32,849 bases of DNA from Rahnella victoriana (GTDB lineage Bacteria; Pseudomonadota; Gammaproteobacteria; Enterobacterales; Enterobacteriaceae), in assembly GCF_004330295.1 (NCBI RefSeq), contig NZ_SJOJ01000039.1:1-32849 (forward strand), written 5' to 3'. The notes under the pieces are model-generated. The model saw only the letters and a list, made by a program, of their open reading frames with translations. It ran no database searches and was not told the DNA's origin. Numbering within the stretch: position 1 is the stretch's first letter; every line of letters begins with the position of its first letter. A program made the translations under genes and the position numbers. Of the stretch, positions 1 through 9,736 are shown piece after piece.

Positions 1-76
<76 letters not shown>

Positions 77-117
77 TCTGCGCACTCAACGAAATTCTTC
101 ATCGGTACGGGGTGCGC

Positions 118-145
118 ATTATACGAGAAATCCTTTTTGCCGCAA
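118..145 (-). promoter_or_regulatory. sigma-70 promoter of tRNA-Gly
   Basis: On the minus strand there is a -35 TTGCGG (145..140), a 16-nt spacer and a perfect -10 TATAAT (123..118). A G/C-rich discriminator (GCGCACCCC) follows, as is usual for stringently controlled stable-RNA promoters. The predicted start is near 111, giving a leader of about 35 nt before the tRNA 5' end at 76. Assigned by pattern only. Confidence 0.75.
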
Positions 146-289
146 GCCCCTGAAAGCAAAAAAATGAATTTTTCGTTCAAGTGCCGATTAAACCATCAAA
201 GCGGTGAATTAATCAGCGAAACACAGTGATTTCATGTTCCGCGGCGTAATAAAAAAGATTTCAGGTATTTTATGAAAGCTTTAAAAAGC

Positions 290-835
290 TTAAAGCTGAA
301 TGAAATGTTCGCGGTAATAGGCTAATTCGGCGACCGATTCACGGATATCATCCAGTGCCTGATGGGTATTTTGCTTTTTAAACCCGGCCAGCACTTCCGG
401 TTTCCAGCGACGCGCCAGTTCTTTCAGTGTGCTGACGTCCAGATAACGGTAGTGGAAATAGGTTTCCAGCTCCGGCATGTACTTAAACAGGAAACGCCTG
501 TCCTGCCCGACGCTGTTGCCGCAAATCGGTGATTTACCGGCGGGCACCCACTCGCGCAGGAACTCGATGGTTTTTTGCTGGGCGGCATTGTCATCAAACG
601 GGCTGGCCTTGACGCGATCCACCAGACCGCTGCCGGTGTGCGTGCGCACATTCCAGTCATCCATCAGCGCCAGTTGTGCATCAGACTGATGTACCGCCAT
701 CACCGGCCCTTCGGCCAGAATGTTCAGATGCGCATCGGTCACCAGTGTCGCAATCTCAATAATACGGTCACGTTCAGGATCCAGACCGGTCATTTCCAGG
801 TCGATCCAAATTAAGTTCGAGTCATTTGCAGCCAT
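290..835 (-). CDS. orn: oligoribonuclease (3'-5' exoribonuclease)
   Basis: A 181-residue DEDDh exoribonuclease of the DnaQ fold that degrades 2-5-nt RNAs, including pGpG from c-di-GMP turnover, to mononucleotides in the cytoplasm. The catalytic set is visible: D12 and E14 in [11 protein letters not shown]112 in [10 protein letters not shown], and H158 and D163 in [11 protein letters not shown]. Length and numbering equal those of E. coli Orn. It is divergent from rsgA and is followed on its own strand by tRNA-Gly, the conserved enterobacterial neighbourhood. The A/T-rich stretch directly after the stop has only short AAGCTT-type palindromes, so no convincing terminator can be called. Confidence 0.98.
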   Translation of the reverse strand: MAANDSNLIWIDLEMTGLDPERDRIIEIATLVTDAHLNILAEGPVMAVHQSDAQLALMDDWNVRTHTGSGLVDRVKASPFDDNAAQQKTIEFLREWVPAGKSPICGNSVGQDRRFLFKYMPELETYFHYRYLDVSTLKELARRWKPEVLAGFKKQNTHQALDDIRESVAELAYYREHFIQL

Positions 836-862
836 GATGTGTCCTGTTACAAAGTAGAGAGT

Positions 863-880
863 TGACGGAGTTCTCCGTCA
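863..880. promoter_or_regulatory. inverted repeat between orn and rsgA
   Basis: TGACGGAG-TT-CTCCGTCA is a perfect dyad with 8-bp arms and a 2-bp centre, in the 126-bp divergent orn/rsgA spacer. The size and symmetry fit a dimeric repressor operator or a leader hairpin. No regulator can be named from the sequence. Confidence 0.35.
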
Positions 881-961
881 TTCGGGCAATTACTATAAAA
901 TAGCTGGTATCATAGTCGTTTTGGTCGCACCGAGCGATTAAAGCCAGTTAAGTGAGGCGCA

Positions 962-1999
962 GTGACTAAGTCAAAACTGTCTAAAGGGCAACAACGTCGC
1001 GTTCAGACTAACCACCAGCGTCGTCTGACACAGACCGACAAACGGAAAGAGCTGGACGATTCTCTGCATGGCGAACCGCAGGACGGCGTCGTCATCAGCC
1101 GTTTCGGGATGCATGCGGACGTTGAAGCGGCCGACGGCAGCCAGCACCGTTGCAATATCCGCCGTACCATCCGTTCCCTGGTCACCGGAGACCGCGTCGT
1201 CTGGCGCGCCGGTGAAAATACCAGTGTGAAAGGCATCGTCGAGGCGGTTCACGAGCGCACGTCCGTGCTCACCCGCCCTGATTTCTATGATGGCGTGAAA
1301 CCCATCGCGGCAAACATTGACCAGATTGTCATTGTTTCCGCCATTCTGCCGGAACTGTCGCTCAATATTATCGACCGTTATCTGGTGGCGTGTGAAACCG
1401 TTGAAGTTGAGCCGCTGATCGTGCTCAACAAAATCGATCTGCTTGATGACGAAGGCCGTAAATTCGTTCAGGGCATGATGGATATTTACCGCAATATCAA
1501 TTACCGCGTGCTGGAAGTCTCCAGCCAGACCGGTGAAGGTATGCCAGCGTTTGAAACGGCGCTGACCGACCGCATCAGTATTTTCGCCGGTCAGTCCGGC
1601 GTCGGCAAATCGAGCCTGCTGAATGCCCTGCTGCCACCGGATGAAAAACAAATTCTGGTGAACGACGTGTCTGACAACTCAGGTTTGGGTCAGCACACCA
1701 CCACCGCAGCGCGTTTGTATCACTTCCAGCACGGCGGCGATGTTATCGACTCTCCGGGCGTGCGTGAGTTCGGTTTATGGCATCTGGCACCTGAGCAGAT
1801 CACCCAGGGCTTTGTCGAATTCCGTCCTTTCCTTGGTTACTGCAAATTCCGTGACTGCAAACACGGCAGTGATCCGGGCTGTGCCATCCGTGATGCGGTA
1901 GACCGTGGCGAGATTGCCGAAGAGCGTTTCGACAACTACCACCGCATTCTGGAAAGTATGGAAGACGTAAAAACGCGTAAAAACTTCGACACGCTGTAA
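962..1999 (+). CDS. rsgA: ribosome small-subunit-dependent GTPase A
   Basis: A circularly permuted GTPase of 345 residues that acts in late 30S subunit maturation. An N-terminal OB-fold domain (about 40-100) is followed by the permuted G motifs in the order G4 NKID (156-159), G1 GQSGVGKSS (210-218), G3 DSPG (263-266). A C-terminal zinc finger follows with C294, C299, H301 and C307 as ligands. The start is GTG at 962; the encoded [14 protein letters not shown] aligns with the E. coli N-terminus. It is divergent from orn, and psd lies 181 bp downstream. Confidence 0.98.
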   Translation: MTKSKLSKGQQRRVQTNHQRRLTQTDKRKELDDSLHGEPQDGVVISRFGMHADVEAADGSQHRCNIRRTIRSLVTGDRVVWRAGENTSVKGIVEAVHERTSVLTRPDFYDGVKPIAANIDQIVIVSAILPELSLNIIDRYLVACETVEVEPLIVLNKIDLLDDEGRKFVQGMMDIYRNINYRVLEVSSQTGEGMPAFETALTDRISIFAGQSGVGKSSLLNALLPPDEKQILVNDVSDNSGLGQHTTTAARLYHFQHGGDVIDSPGVREFGLWHLAPEQITQGFVEFRPFLGYCKFRDCKHGSDPGCAIRDAVDRGEIAEERFDNYHRILESMEDVKTRKNFDTL

Positions 2000-2052
2000 T
2001 GCTAATTAATTGAATTAACATGTTAATGGCAAAGGGGTGACGTTAACGGAAG

Positions 2053-2081
2053 TTGAACCGTTGATTTCACCCCGTTACAAT
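2053..2081 (+). promoter_or_regulatory. sigma-70 promoter of psd-mscM
   Basis: TTGAAC (2053-2058), a 17-bp spacer and TACAAT (2076-2081) form a near-consensus promoter about 100 bp before the psd start. It overlaps an imperfect dyad: GGGGTGA at 2034-2040 pairs with TCACCCC at 2067-2073, and AACGG at 2045-2049 with CCGTT at 2058-2062. Nothing in the sequence identifies a ligand or regulator. Confidence 0.6.
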
Positions 2082-2180
2082 CCCCCGCCATAAAACACTG
2101 TGTGACCCTGAACGTGATTCACGGGTTTCCTGAAAATGGCCGGTACGCCGGTCATTCATACCATCCAAGAGGTTTTCCCC

Positions 2181-3167
2181 GTGCTGGACAGTATCAAAAT
2201 CAAACTTCAATACTTACTTCCTAAACAAGGACTGACCCGTCTGGCGGGCTGGGGCGCGGATAAACGTGCTGCCACGCTGACACACTGGGTGATCAAAGCT
2301 TTTGCGCGTTTTTATAACGTCGACATGAAAGAAGCACAAAATCCGGATCTCAAATCTTACGCCACGTTTAACGAATTCTTCGTGCGTCCGTTGCGTGATG
2401 GCGCACGTCCGGTGGTCAGCGGTTTAGATATGCTTTGCCTGCCTGCCGACGGCGCGGTCAGCCAGTTGGGTGCGATTACTGATGGCAAATTGTTCCAGGC
2501 CAAAGGCCATTTTTACAGTTTAGAAGCCCTGCTGGCGGGTAATTATCTGCTGGCAGAACAGTTTAAAGACGGCCAGTTCGCCACCGTTTATCTGGCACCG
2601 CGCGATTATCACCGCGTGCATATGCCGTGCGACGGCGTGCTGCGTGAAATGATTTATGTGCCGGGCGATTTGTTCTCCGTGAACCCGCTGACCGCCGCAA
2701 ACGTGCCGAACCTGTTCGCCCGTAACGAACGTGTCATCTGCGTCTTTGATACTGAATTCGGCCCGATGGTGCAGATTCTGGTCGGTGCAACGATCGTCGG
2801 CAGCATCGAAACCGTCTGGGCAGGCTGCGTCACGCCGCCACGCGAAGGCATCATCAAACGCTGGACTTATCCGGCTGCCGGTGAAGAAGGCGTGATTGCG
2901 CTGGAAAAAGGACAGGAAATGGGCCGCTTCAAACTGGGTTCCACGGTCATTAACCTGTTTGCTGCCGGTCAGATCCGCTTTATGCCAAATCTGAGCAACG
3001 GTACCGTGACCCGCATGGGCGAACCGTTCGCTGAAGCGGTACGTGCTCCGGCAGCCGCGACGGCGGAACCTGTCGTCGCGGAAGTCCCCGCAACAGAATT
3101 ACCTTCAGCGACAGAGACGCCTGCCGGTGTGGCCACGGCTGAACCCCAGGTCCCGAAAGACTATTAA
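2181..3167 (+). CDS. psd: phosphatidylserine decarboxylase proenzyme
   Basis: Converts phosphatidylserine to phosphatidylethanolamine at the inner membrane. The proenzyme of 328 residues cleaves itself at the LGST motif (G253-S254), turning S254 into the pyruvoyl group. D90, H147 (in YHRVHMP) and S254 carry the same numbers as the E. coli catalytic residues. GTG at 2181 was chosen because AGAGG lies 8 nt upstream and the encoded [15 protein letters not shown] matches the family start; an ATG at 2136 would add 15 unrelated residues. The tail after about residue 288 is rich in Ala, Pro, Thr and Glu and looks unstructured. It is followed after 46 bp by mscM, with which it forms an operon. Confidence 0.97.
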   Translation: MLDSIKIKLQYLLPKQGLTRLAGWGADKRAATLTHWVIKAFARFYNVDMKEAQNPDLKSYATFNEFFVRPLRDGARPVVSGLDMLCLPADGAVSQLGAITDGKLFQAKGHFYSLEALLAGNYLLAEQFKDGQFATVYLAPRDYHRVHMPCDGVLREMIYVPGDLFSVNPLTAANVPNLFARNERVICVFDTEFGPMVQILVGATIVGSIETVWAGCVTPPREGIIKRWTYPAAGEEGVIALEKGQEMGRFKLGSTVINLFAAGQIRFMPNLSNGTVTRMGEPFAEAVRAPAAATAEPVVAEVPATELPSATETPAGVATAEPQVPKDY

Positions 3168-3213
3168 GTTTGTCCTGACCTGACGAAAAGAACTGAGAAA
3201 AGGATGTGACCGA

Positions 3214-6200
3214 GTGCGCCTGATCCCCGCCCTGCTGATGAGTTTACTGCTGTCCCTGCCATTGATGGCGGGTGCCGCGCCGACTGAAGATCAGCTCAAA
3301 CAGGAGCTGAAACAGGCGGAAGCCAACAAAGAAATGGCCAATCAGACGCAGGTGGTTGAGGCGCTGCAAAGCGCGCTTAACTGGCTGAATGAGGCCAGTG
3401 TGTCAGCCGGACGCTCGGCGGAATATCAGAAGGTCATTGATGATTTCCCAAAACTGACGCAGGCCCTGCGTCAGGAACTGCAAAACCAGCCTGACAAACC
3501 GCCTGCGGTGGATGACAACATCCCGACCGCGCAGTTGGAGCAGCAAATTCTGCAGGTCAGCAGCCAGCAACTGGAAGAAACCCGCCAGTTGCGTCAGGAG
3601 CAGGATCGCTCACGCGACATCAGCGATTCACTGAGTCTTATCCCGCAACAGCAATCCGAAGCCCGTAACGCGCTTGGCGATATTGAGCAACGCATGCAGG
3701 CGGCATCCGCAGCGGCGACCTCTTCCCCGCTGGCTCAGGCACAGCTCAGTGCGCTTCAGGCCGAATCGGCGGCGCGCAAAGCGAAAGTGGATGAACTGGA
3801 GCTGGCTCAGCTTTCTGCCAATAACCGGCAGGAACTGTCGCGAATGCGCACCGATCTCTACAAAAAGCGCGCCGATTTTCTTGATCAGCAATTACAGGCG
3901 TTACGCAACACGCTGAATAACCAGCGCCAGCGCGAAGCCGAGCAGGCGCTGGAAAAAACCGAACTGTTAGCCGAGCAAAGTGGTGAATTACCCCATTCGA
4001 TCAGCCAGCAGTTACAGGCGAACCGCGAGTTGTCGCTGGCCCTGAATCAGCAGGCGCAGCGGATGGATCTGATTTCCTCCCAGCAGCGTCAGGCAGCGGC
4101 ACAGACCCAGCAGGTTCGTCAGGCCATTAATACTATCCGTGAACAGGCCCAGTGGCTTGGCGCGTCTAATCTGTTAGGCGAAACGCTGCGGGCGCAGGTT
4201 GCCCGCCTGCCGGATATGCCAAAACCGCAACAACTTGACCGTGACATGGGGCAGTTGCGTGTTCAGCGTCTGCACTATGAAGATCTGCTGGATAAGCAGG
4301 CGATTTACCGTCAGGCCCGCCAGGACGATGGCAAACCGCTGACGGCCGCACAGCAAAAAATTCTGGATGCCCAGTTGCGGACGCAGCGGGATTTACTCAA
4401 TTCCCTGCTGTCGGGCTGTGATACCCAGATTCTGGAACTGACCAAACTAAAAGTGGCGAACAGCCAGCTGGTGGAAGCGTTGAATGACGTCCACGACGCC
4501 GCCCACCGTTATCTGTTCTGGGTGGCCGACGTCAGTGCCATCGGCTTCTCCTATCCGGTCCAGGTCGCTCATGACCTGAAACGTCTGGTTTCTCTGGATT
4601 CCCTCAGCCAGCTTGGTGGCGCATCCATGATGATGGTGACCAGCAAGGAAACGCTGCTGCCGTTGTTTGGCGCGCTGATTCTGGTGATCATCAGCATCAG
4701 TTCCCGCAAGCACTATTACGCCTTCCTGGAACGCGCCAGCAGTAAAGTCGGCAAAGTCACGCAGGACCATTTCTCGCTGACCATGCGCACCGTGTTCTGG
4801 TCGATTCTGGTGGCGATGCCGTTACCGGTGCTGTGGGCGGCGCTGGGCTTCGGGCTGCAAAGCGCGTGGCCGTATCCGATTGCGGTGGCGATAGGCGATG
4901 GCGTCACCGCGACCCTGCCGATCCTGTGGGCGTTTATGGTCAGCGCCGCGCTGGCACATCCGCAAGGGTTGTTTGTGGCGCATTTCGGCTGGCCGCAACG
5001 GGCGGTATCACGGGCATTGCGCTATTACGCGCTGTCAATCTGGGTGCTGGTGCCGTTAATTATGGCGCTGATTACCTTCGATAATCTGAATGACCGCGAG
5101 TTCTCCAACACGCTGGGGCGCTTGTGCTTTGTCCTGCTTTGTATGGTGGTGGCGCTGGTCACCAACAGCCTGAAACGTGCCGGGATCCCGCTGTATCACG
5201 ATAAAAAAGGCAACAGCGAGAACGTCATCAACAAGGCGCTGTGGTGGATGCTGCTGGGCGCGCCGATCGTGGCCGCGCTGGCTTCCCTGATGGGCTACCT
5301 CGCGACATCACAGGCGCTGCTGGCCCGTCTGGAAACCTCGGTCGCCATCTGGTTCGTATTGCTGGTGATTTATCACATTATCCGCCGCTGGATGCTGATC
5401 CAGCGACGTCGTATCGCTTTCGAACGCGCCAAGCAGCGCCGGGCTGAAATGCTCAATCAGCGCGCTCGCGGTGAGGAAGACGGCCATCAGGTGAGCACCA
5501 GCAATGAAGGCACGGTTGAGATTGAAGAACCGGTGGTTGATCTGGATGCCATTTCCGCACAGTCGCTGCGACTGGTGCGTTCCCTGCTGACGTTGATCGC
5601 GCTGATCTCGGTGATCTTCCTGTGGTCTGAAATCCATTCGGCCTTCTCGTTCCTGGAAAATATTCATCTCTGGCAGGTGGCGTCCACGGTTCAGGGCGTG
5701 GAGAGCATGCAGCCGATCACGCTGGGATCGGTGTTGATCGCCATTCTGGTGCTGATAATCACCACGCAACTGGTGCGTAATCTGCCCGCGCTGCTGGAAC
5801 TGGCGCTGCTGCAACATCTGGACCTGACGCCGGGCACCGGTTATGCGGTGCTGACCGTGACCAAATACGTGTTGCTGCTGATTGGTGGCCTGACCGGATT
5901 CTCGCTGATCGGTATCGAATGGGCAAAACTGCAATGGCTGGTGGCGGCACTGGGTGTCGGTCTTGGCTTCGGGTTACAGGAGATTTTCGCCAACTTTATT
6001 TCCGGCCTGATCATCCTGTTTGAAAAACCGATCCGTATCGGCGACACCGTGACGATCCGCAACCTGACCGGCAGCATCACCCGGATCAACACACGCGCCA
6101 CGACGATCGCCGACTGGGACCGCAAGGAGATCATCGTGCCGAACAAGGCCTTTATCACCGAGCAGTTCATCAACTGGTCGCTGTCGGATTCCGTGACCCG

Positions 6201-6582
6201 TGTGGTGCTGACCGTGCCTGCCCCGTCGGAAGCCAACAGTGAAGAGGTGACCGAAATCCTGCTCAGCGCCGCGCACCGCTGTTCGCTGGTGCTGGACATG
6301 CCTGCGCCGGAAGCCTATCTGGTGGATTTACAACAGGGTATTCAGATTTTCGAACTGCGTATGCACGCTGCTGAAATGGCGCACCGTATGCCGCTGCGCC
6401 ATGAAATTCATCAGCTGATCCTGGCCGGATTCCGCGAGCACGGCATTACGCTGCCATTCCCGCCATTCCAGGTGCGGATGGAAACGCTGCACCGCGCGCA
6501 AAATGGCAATAATGCGACCTTTACCAGCAGCAGCGGCAGTGGTCGCAGCAGTAACAGTTCGCGCTCACCGGGCGATTTGTAA
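3214..6582 (+). CDS. mscM: miniconductance mechanosensitive channel MscM
   Basis: A large MscS-family inner-membrane channel (YjeP) of 1122 residues that protects against hypoosmotic shock. A signal peptide (MRLIPALLMSLLLSLPLMAGA) is followed by a Gln/Glu/Ala-rich coiled-coil periplasmic domain to about residue 450 and a series of transmembrane helices from about 490. The MscS core has its pore helix at about 910-931 (AALGVGLGFGLQEIFANF). The C-terminus is a short Ser/Gly/Arg-rich tail. Translation starts at GTG 3214 with AAAAGGA upstream. It is second in the psd operon and is closed by a terminator 19 bp after its stop. The length is close to the E. coli protein (about 1107). Confidence 0.95.
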   Translation: MRLIPALLMSLLLSLPLMAGAAPTEDQLKQELKQAEANKEMANQTQVVEALQSALNWLNEASVSAGRSAEYQKVIDDFPKLTQALRQELQNQPDKPPAVDDNIPTAQLEQQILQVSSQQLEETRQLRQEQDRSRDISDSLSLIPQQQSEARNALGDIEQRMQAASAAATSSPLAQAQLSALQAESAARKAKVDELELAQLSANNRQELSRMRTDLYKKRADFLDQQLQALRNTLNNQRQREAEQALEKTELLAEQSGELPHSISQQLQANRELSLALNQQAQRMDLISSQQRQAAAQTQQVRQAINTIREQAQWLGASNLLGETLRAQVARLPDMPKPQQLDRDMGQLRVQRLHYEDLLDKQAIYRQARQDDGKPLTAAQQKILDAQLRTQRDLLNSLLSGCDTQILELTKLKVANSQLVEALNDVHDAAHRYLFWVADVSAIGFSYPVQVAHDLKRLVSLDSLSQLGGASMMMVTSKETLLPLFGALILVIISISSRKHYYAFLERASSKVGKVTQDHFSLTMRTVFWSILVAMPLPVLWAALGFGLQSAWPYPIAVAIGDGVTATLPILWAFMVSAALAHPQGLFVAHFGWPQRAVSRALRYYALSIWVLVPLIMALITFDNLNDREFSNTLGRLCFVLLCMVVALVTNSLKRAGIPLYHDKKGNSENVINKALWWMLLGAPIVAALASLMGYLATSQALLARLETSVAIWFVLLVIYHIIRRWMLIQRRRIAFERAKQRRAEMLNQRARGEEDGHQVSTSNEGTVEIEEPVVDLDAISAQSLRLVRSLLTLIALISVIFLWSEIHSAFSFLENIHLWQVASTVQGVESMQPITLGSVLIAILVLIITTQLVRNLPALLELALLQHLDLTPGTGYAVLTVTKYVLLLIGGLTGFSLIGIEWAKLQWLVAALGVGLGFGLQEIFANFISGLIILFEKPIRIGDTVTIRNLTGSITRINTRATTIADWDRKEIIVPNKAFITEQFINWSLSDSVTRVVLTVPAPSEANSEEVTEILLSAAHRCSLVLDMPAPEAYLVDLQQGIQIFELRMHAAEMAHRMPLRHEIHQLILAGFREHGITLPFPPFQVRMETLHRAQNGNNATFTSSSGSGRSSNSSRSPGDL

Positions 6583-6600
6583 GAGTAGAGAGAACAGCAA

Positions 6601-6626
6601 AAGGGCAGACTCTTCTGCCCTTTTTT
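6601..6626 (+). terminator. Rho-independent terminator of psd-mscM
   Basis: AAGGGCAGA and TCTGCCCTT form a perfect 9-bp stem with a CTCT loop and a run of T directly after. It lies 18 bp after mscM and also separates it from the convergent deaminase gene. Confidence 0.9.
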
Positions 6627-6650
6627 ACGTCTCAGGATGACAGACTGAGT

Positions 6651-8009
6651 TTACAGATCGGCGATCAGCGCCGCTGCGGCTTTGCGATGCTGAGATATCA
6701 GCGAGCGGATATCCATTCCGACGATTTCGCCGTCGGTCACCCGCCATTTCCCGCCGACCATCACGCGATCGGCCTTTTCAGCGCCACACAGTAATAACGC
6801 AGCAATCGGGTCATGGCTGCCGCTGAAACGTAATTCATCGAGTTTAAACAGCGCCAGATCGGCCTGTTTGCCTGCCGCTATCTGCCCGATATCGTCGCGT
6901 CCGATAAGCTTCGCCGAGCCGCGTGTCGCCCAGCCCAGCACCCTTTCCGGCGTGACATATTCCGCACCGTATTTCAGACGTTGCAGATACAGCGCCTGCC
7001 GCGCTTCATACATCAGATTCGAGGCGTCATTTGAGGCCGAGCCGTCAACGCCCAGCCCGATCGGTACGCCCGCCGCTTCCAGATCCCGTGTCGGACACAT
7101 GCCGGAAGCCAGCCGCATATTGGATACCGGACAATGACAGATACCGGTGCCCGCCGCGCCCAGACGCTGAATTTCGTCAGCGTTAAAATGGATGCCGTGC
7201 GCCAGCCATGTGCGGTCGCTCAGCCAGCCGACACTTTCCAGATAATCAACGGTACGCAGACCAAACATGTTCAGGCAAAACTGTTCTTCATCCAGCGTTT
7301 CCGCCAGATGGGTATGCAGCCGGACATCTTCCCGCTGCGCCAGTTTCGCGCTCTCACGCATAATCTCAGTGGTGACCGAAAACGGCGAACACGGCGCCAG
7401 CGCAATCTGCATCCACGCGCCCTCACCGCGCTGATGATAGCGGTCAATCAGACGCTGACTGTCCTGCAAAATCACCTCGCCCGATTGCACTGTTTGCTCC
7501 GGCGGCAGACCGCCCTGTTCTTCACCGAGACTCATCGAGCCGCGTGTCAGCAGCGCACGCATGCCCAGCTCACGGACCACATCGACCTGCACATCAATGG
7601 CTTCTTCCATGCCCTGCGGGAAAAGATAATGATGGTCAGTGGTGGTGGTACAACCGGAAAGCAACAGTTCCGCCATCGCCACCCGGCTTGCCAGCCCCAG
7701 CGCCTCCGGCCCTAAACGCGCCCAGACGGGATAAAGTTTTTTCAGCCACGGGAATAACGGCACGTTGACCACGGGCGCCCAGGCCCGGGTCAGCGTCTGA
7801 TAGAAATGGTGATGGGTATTGATCAGCCCCGGCAACAGCACAGATTCTGAGGCATCATAAATATGATCGACCGGCTGCGAAGGCTGCTGACCGGCGACCA
7901 GCAACTCAGCTATCTTCTGCCCTTCAATGACGATGCCGCCACGGGCATCGAGTGAATTTGCGGTAAAAACCGCCAGCGGATTTTTGATCCACATGCGTTG
8001 TTCTGACAT
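6651..8009 (-). CDS. 8-oxoguanine deaminase (amidohydrolase family)
   Basis: A 452-residue amidohydrolase of the subgroup that deaminates 8-oxoguanine to urate and ammonia. The metal site is intact: H66 and H68 in NTHHHFYQT, H234 in THLAET, H271 in LAHGIH and D322 in GVDGSASND. The segments LPGLINTHHH, LFPWLKKLYPVWARL and LLLSGCTTTTDHHYLFP are typical of 8-oxoguanine deaminases and the related hydroxydechloroatrazine hydrolases, and differ from guanine deaminase (GuaD). ATG at 8009 was preferred over an in-frame GTG at 8033 because AGGAAG lies just upstream of it. It lies 94 bp behind a purine permease on the same strand, which supports a purine role. A related s-triazine or other purine substrate cannot be excluded. 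Confidence 0.85.
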   Translation of the reverse strand: MSEQRMWIKNPLAVFTANSLDARGGIVIEGQKIAELLVAGQQPSQPVDHIYDASESVLLPGLINTHHHFYQTLTRAWAPVVNVPLFPWLKKLYPVWARLGPEALGLASRVAMAELLLSGCTTTTDHHYLFPQGMEEAIDVQVDVVRELGMRALLTRGSMSLGEEQGGLPPEQTVQSGEVILQDSQRLIDRYHQRGEGAWMQIALAPCSPFSVTTEIMRESAKLAQREDVRLHTHLAETLDEEQFCLNMFGLRTVDYLESVGWLSDRTWLAHGIHFNADEIQRLGAAGTGICHCPVSNMRLASGMCPTRDLEAAGVPIGLGVDGSASNDASNLMYEARQALYLQRLKYGAEYVTPERVLGWATRGSAKLIGRDDIGQIAAGKQADLALFKLDELRFSGSHDPIAALLLCGAEKADRVMVGGKWRVTDGEIVGMDIRSLISQHRKAAAALIADL

Positions 8010-8103
8010 GTCTGACTTCCTTTTTAGGGTCACAATAAATTCAAAAAGTGAGTCAGCTCAGTTATGCCCTGTCTGCTGATCCAGGGGCGCAACGCGCGGG
8101 ATT

Positions 8104-9471
8104 TCAGTGAACCTTAACTTCTTGTGCCGCAACACTTGTGCTGCGTTCTGCCGGCATCAGTAAGTTGAGCAGGATAGCGATAACGCCGCCGCTGGTCACC
8201 GCATGGCCGAAGATATTGCCGACAATTGGCGGGAACTGGCTGAGCACGTCCGGTACGGCTTCAATGCCCAGACCAATGCCAAAGGCGATGGCGATAATCA
8301 GCATTTCGCGGCGTCCGACCGGCGACTGCGTCATGATGCGGATGCCCGCCGCGACCACGCTGCCAAACATCACCAGCGTTGCGCCACCCAGCACCGGCGC
8401 AGGGATTTGCTGCAACATTTCGCCGATAAACGGGAACAGCCCGAGCACTAATAATACCGCGCCGATATACATGCCGACAAAACGACTGGCGACGCCGGTC
8501 ATCTGGATCACGCCGTTATTCTGCGCGAAGGTGGTATTAGGGAATGATGAGAAGGCCGCCGCAATAATACAGCTGATGCCGTCCGCCAGGATCCCGCCTT
8601 TCAGGCGTTTGCGGAAGCTTTCGCCTTCAATCGGTTGCTGCGACAGCATGCAGTTGGCCGTCAGATCGCCCACGGCTTCCAGAATGCTGATAAACGACAC
8701 CAGCGCGATCGGCACGAAGATGATCCAGTCGAATTTAAACCCGAAGCGGAACAGTTGCGGCAGGGCAAACCAGTCGCCCTGCAAGGGTTTCACCGTCAGA
8801 TGACCGGTCAGTGCCGCCGCGATACAGCCGACAACAATCCCCAAAACGATGGATGACAGACGCAGCCAGCGCACGTTGATACGGTTGCAGGCGACAATCA
8901 CCAGCAGCGTCAGTGCGCCCAGCCCGAGGTTTGCCGGTGCACCGAAATTCGTGGCACCGTGGCCGCCCGCCCAGTCGGTGATGCTGACTTTAATCAGGCT
9001 GATGCCAATCAGCGCGATCACGGTGCCGCTGACCAGCGGGGTGAACACGCGGCGCATCTGGCCGATAAACCGGCTGACCAGCAACGGAATAAAAGCGGCC
9101 ACGAAGTTCACGCCAAAAATCATCGCCATGATGTCTTCCGGCGAGCCGCCACGGCTTTTCACCAGCATACCGCCGGAGAGGATCACCCCCAGAAACGCAA
9201 AACTGGTGCCTTGCAGACAAATCATCCCCGCGCCCACCGACATAAACCGGCGCGCCTGAATGAATGTCCCGATGCCGGATGCCAGCAAAGACATGCTGAT
9301 CAGATAAGGCAGATAGGCATTCAGCCCCAGCACCGAGCCGATAATCAGCGGCGGGGTGATGATGCCGACGACGCTCGCCAGCACATGCTGGATGGCGGTG
9401 AAGAATGCCGGTGCCGGTGCGATGCGCTCTTCCAGTCCATAAAGAAGTTCTTTGTCGTTGGATTCTGACAT
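8104..9471 (-). CDS. NCS2/NAT-family purine (xanthine/urate type) permease
   Basis: An inner-membrane nucleobase:proton symporter of 455 residues with about 14 hydrophobic segments. Family landmarks are Q28-H29 in the first helix, E265 and D269 in ILEAVGDLTAN, and the NAT signature QNNGVIQMTG from Q317. GGATLVMFGSVVAAGIR follows, typical of the xanthine/urate branch (XanP, XanQ, UacT) rather than the uracil branch. It precedes the 8-oxoguanine deaminase as the first gene of a two-gene operon, so uptake of an oxidised purine or export of urate is plausible. Substrate within the family is an inference. Confidence 0.85.
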   Translation of the reverse strand: MSESNDKELLYGLEERIAPAPAFFTAIQHVLASVVGIITPPLIIGSVLGLNAYLPYLISMSLLASGIGTFIQARRFMSVGAGMICLQGTSFAFLGVILSGGMLVKSRGGSPEDIMAMIFGVNFVAAFIPLLVSRFIGQMRRVFTPLVSGTVIALIGISLIKVSITDWAGGHGATNFGAPANLGLGALTLLVIVACNRINVRWLRLSSIVLGIVVGCIAAALTGHLTVKPLQGDWFALPQLFRFGFKFDWIIFVPIALVSFISILEAVGDLTANCMLSQQPIEGESFRKRLKGGILADGISCIIAAAFSSFPNTTFAQNNGVIQMTGVASRFVGMYIGAVLLVLGLFPFIGEMLQQIPAPVLGGATLVMFGSVVAAGIRIMTQSPVGRREMLIIAIAFGIGLGIEAVPDVLSQFPPIVGNIFGHAVTSGGVIAILLNLLMPAERSTSVAAQEVKVH

Positions 9472-9507
9472 AACGGGTTTTCCGGATGATGAGTGATGAT
9501 CCGGTAA

Positions 9508-9523
9508 TGCATAAATCAGGCCA
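9508..9523 (-). promoter_or_regulatory. candidate sigma-54 promoter of the purine operon
   Basis: On the minus strand TGG-CCTGATTTAT-GCA has the invariant GG and GC doublets exactly 10 nt apart, as in -24/-12 promoters, and would start transcription near 9498, about 27 nt before the permease ATG. Only part of the wider consensus is kept, so this may be chance. A GTGCA-N13-TGCAC dyad lies upstream at 9647-9669. Confidence 0.3.
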
Positions 9524-9699
9524 GCGGCAGGAAAATTTACGTTAAGGCACAGAAAATGCCCTGCGGATGCGGGCTGGCGGGAAACAGGGCAGCCTGAAAC
9601 TTTAAAATCAGTGTTGCGCCATTTAGGTACTTTTGTTTCAGAAAAAGTGCATTTTTGGTTTCATTGCACACTATCAGGGCAAAAAAACAGGGGAAGGAG

Positions 9700-9725
9700 A
9701 AAAAACCCTGATCAGAAAATCAGGG
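9700..9725 (-). terminator. Rho-independent terminator of epmA
   Basis: Read on the minus strand, CCCTGAT and ATCAGGG form a 7-bp stem with a short A/T loop, followed by six T. It lies 11 bp after the epmA stop. Confidence 0.85.
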
Positions 9726-9736
9726 CTTAGGTCAGA

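Noticed and set aside
971..1651. 226-codon minus-strand frame opposite rsgA
   Set aside because: The GTPase motifs are all in the plus-strand frame and the antisense protein has no recognisable feature.
8138..8803. 221-codon plus-strand frame opposite the permease
   Set aside because: Antisense to a clear NCS2 permease; composition mirrors the membrane-protein codons on the other strand.
9647..9669. NtrC enhancer upstream of the purine operon
   Set aside because: The dyad is GTGCA-N13-TGCAC, whereas NtrC sites have the opposite half-site order and shorter spacing.
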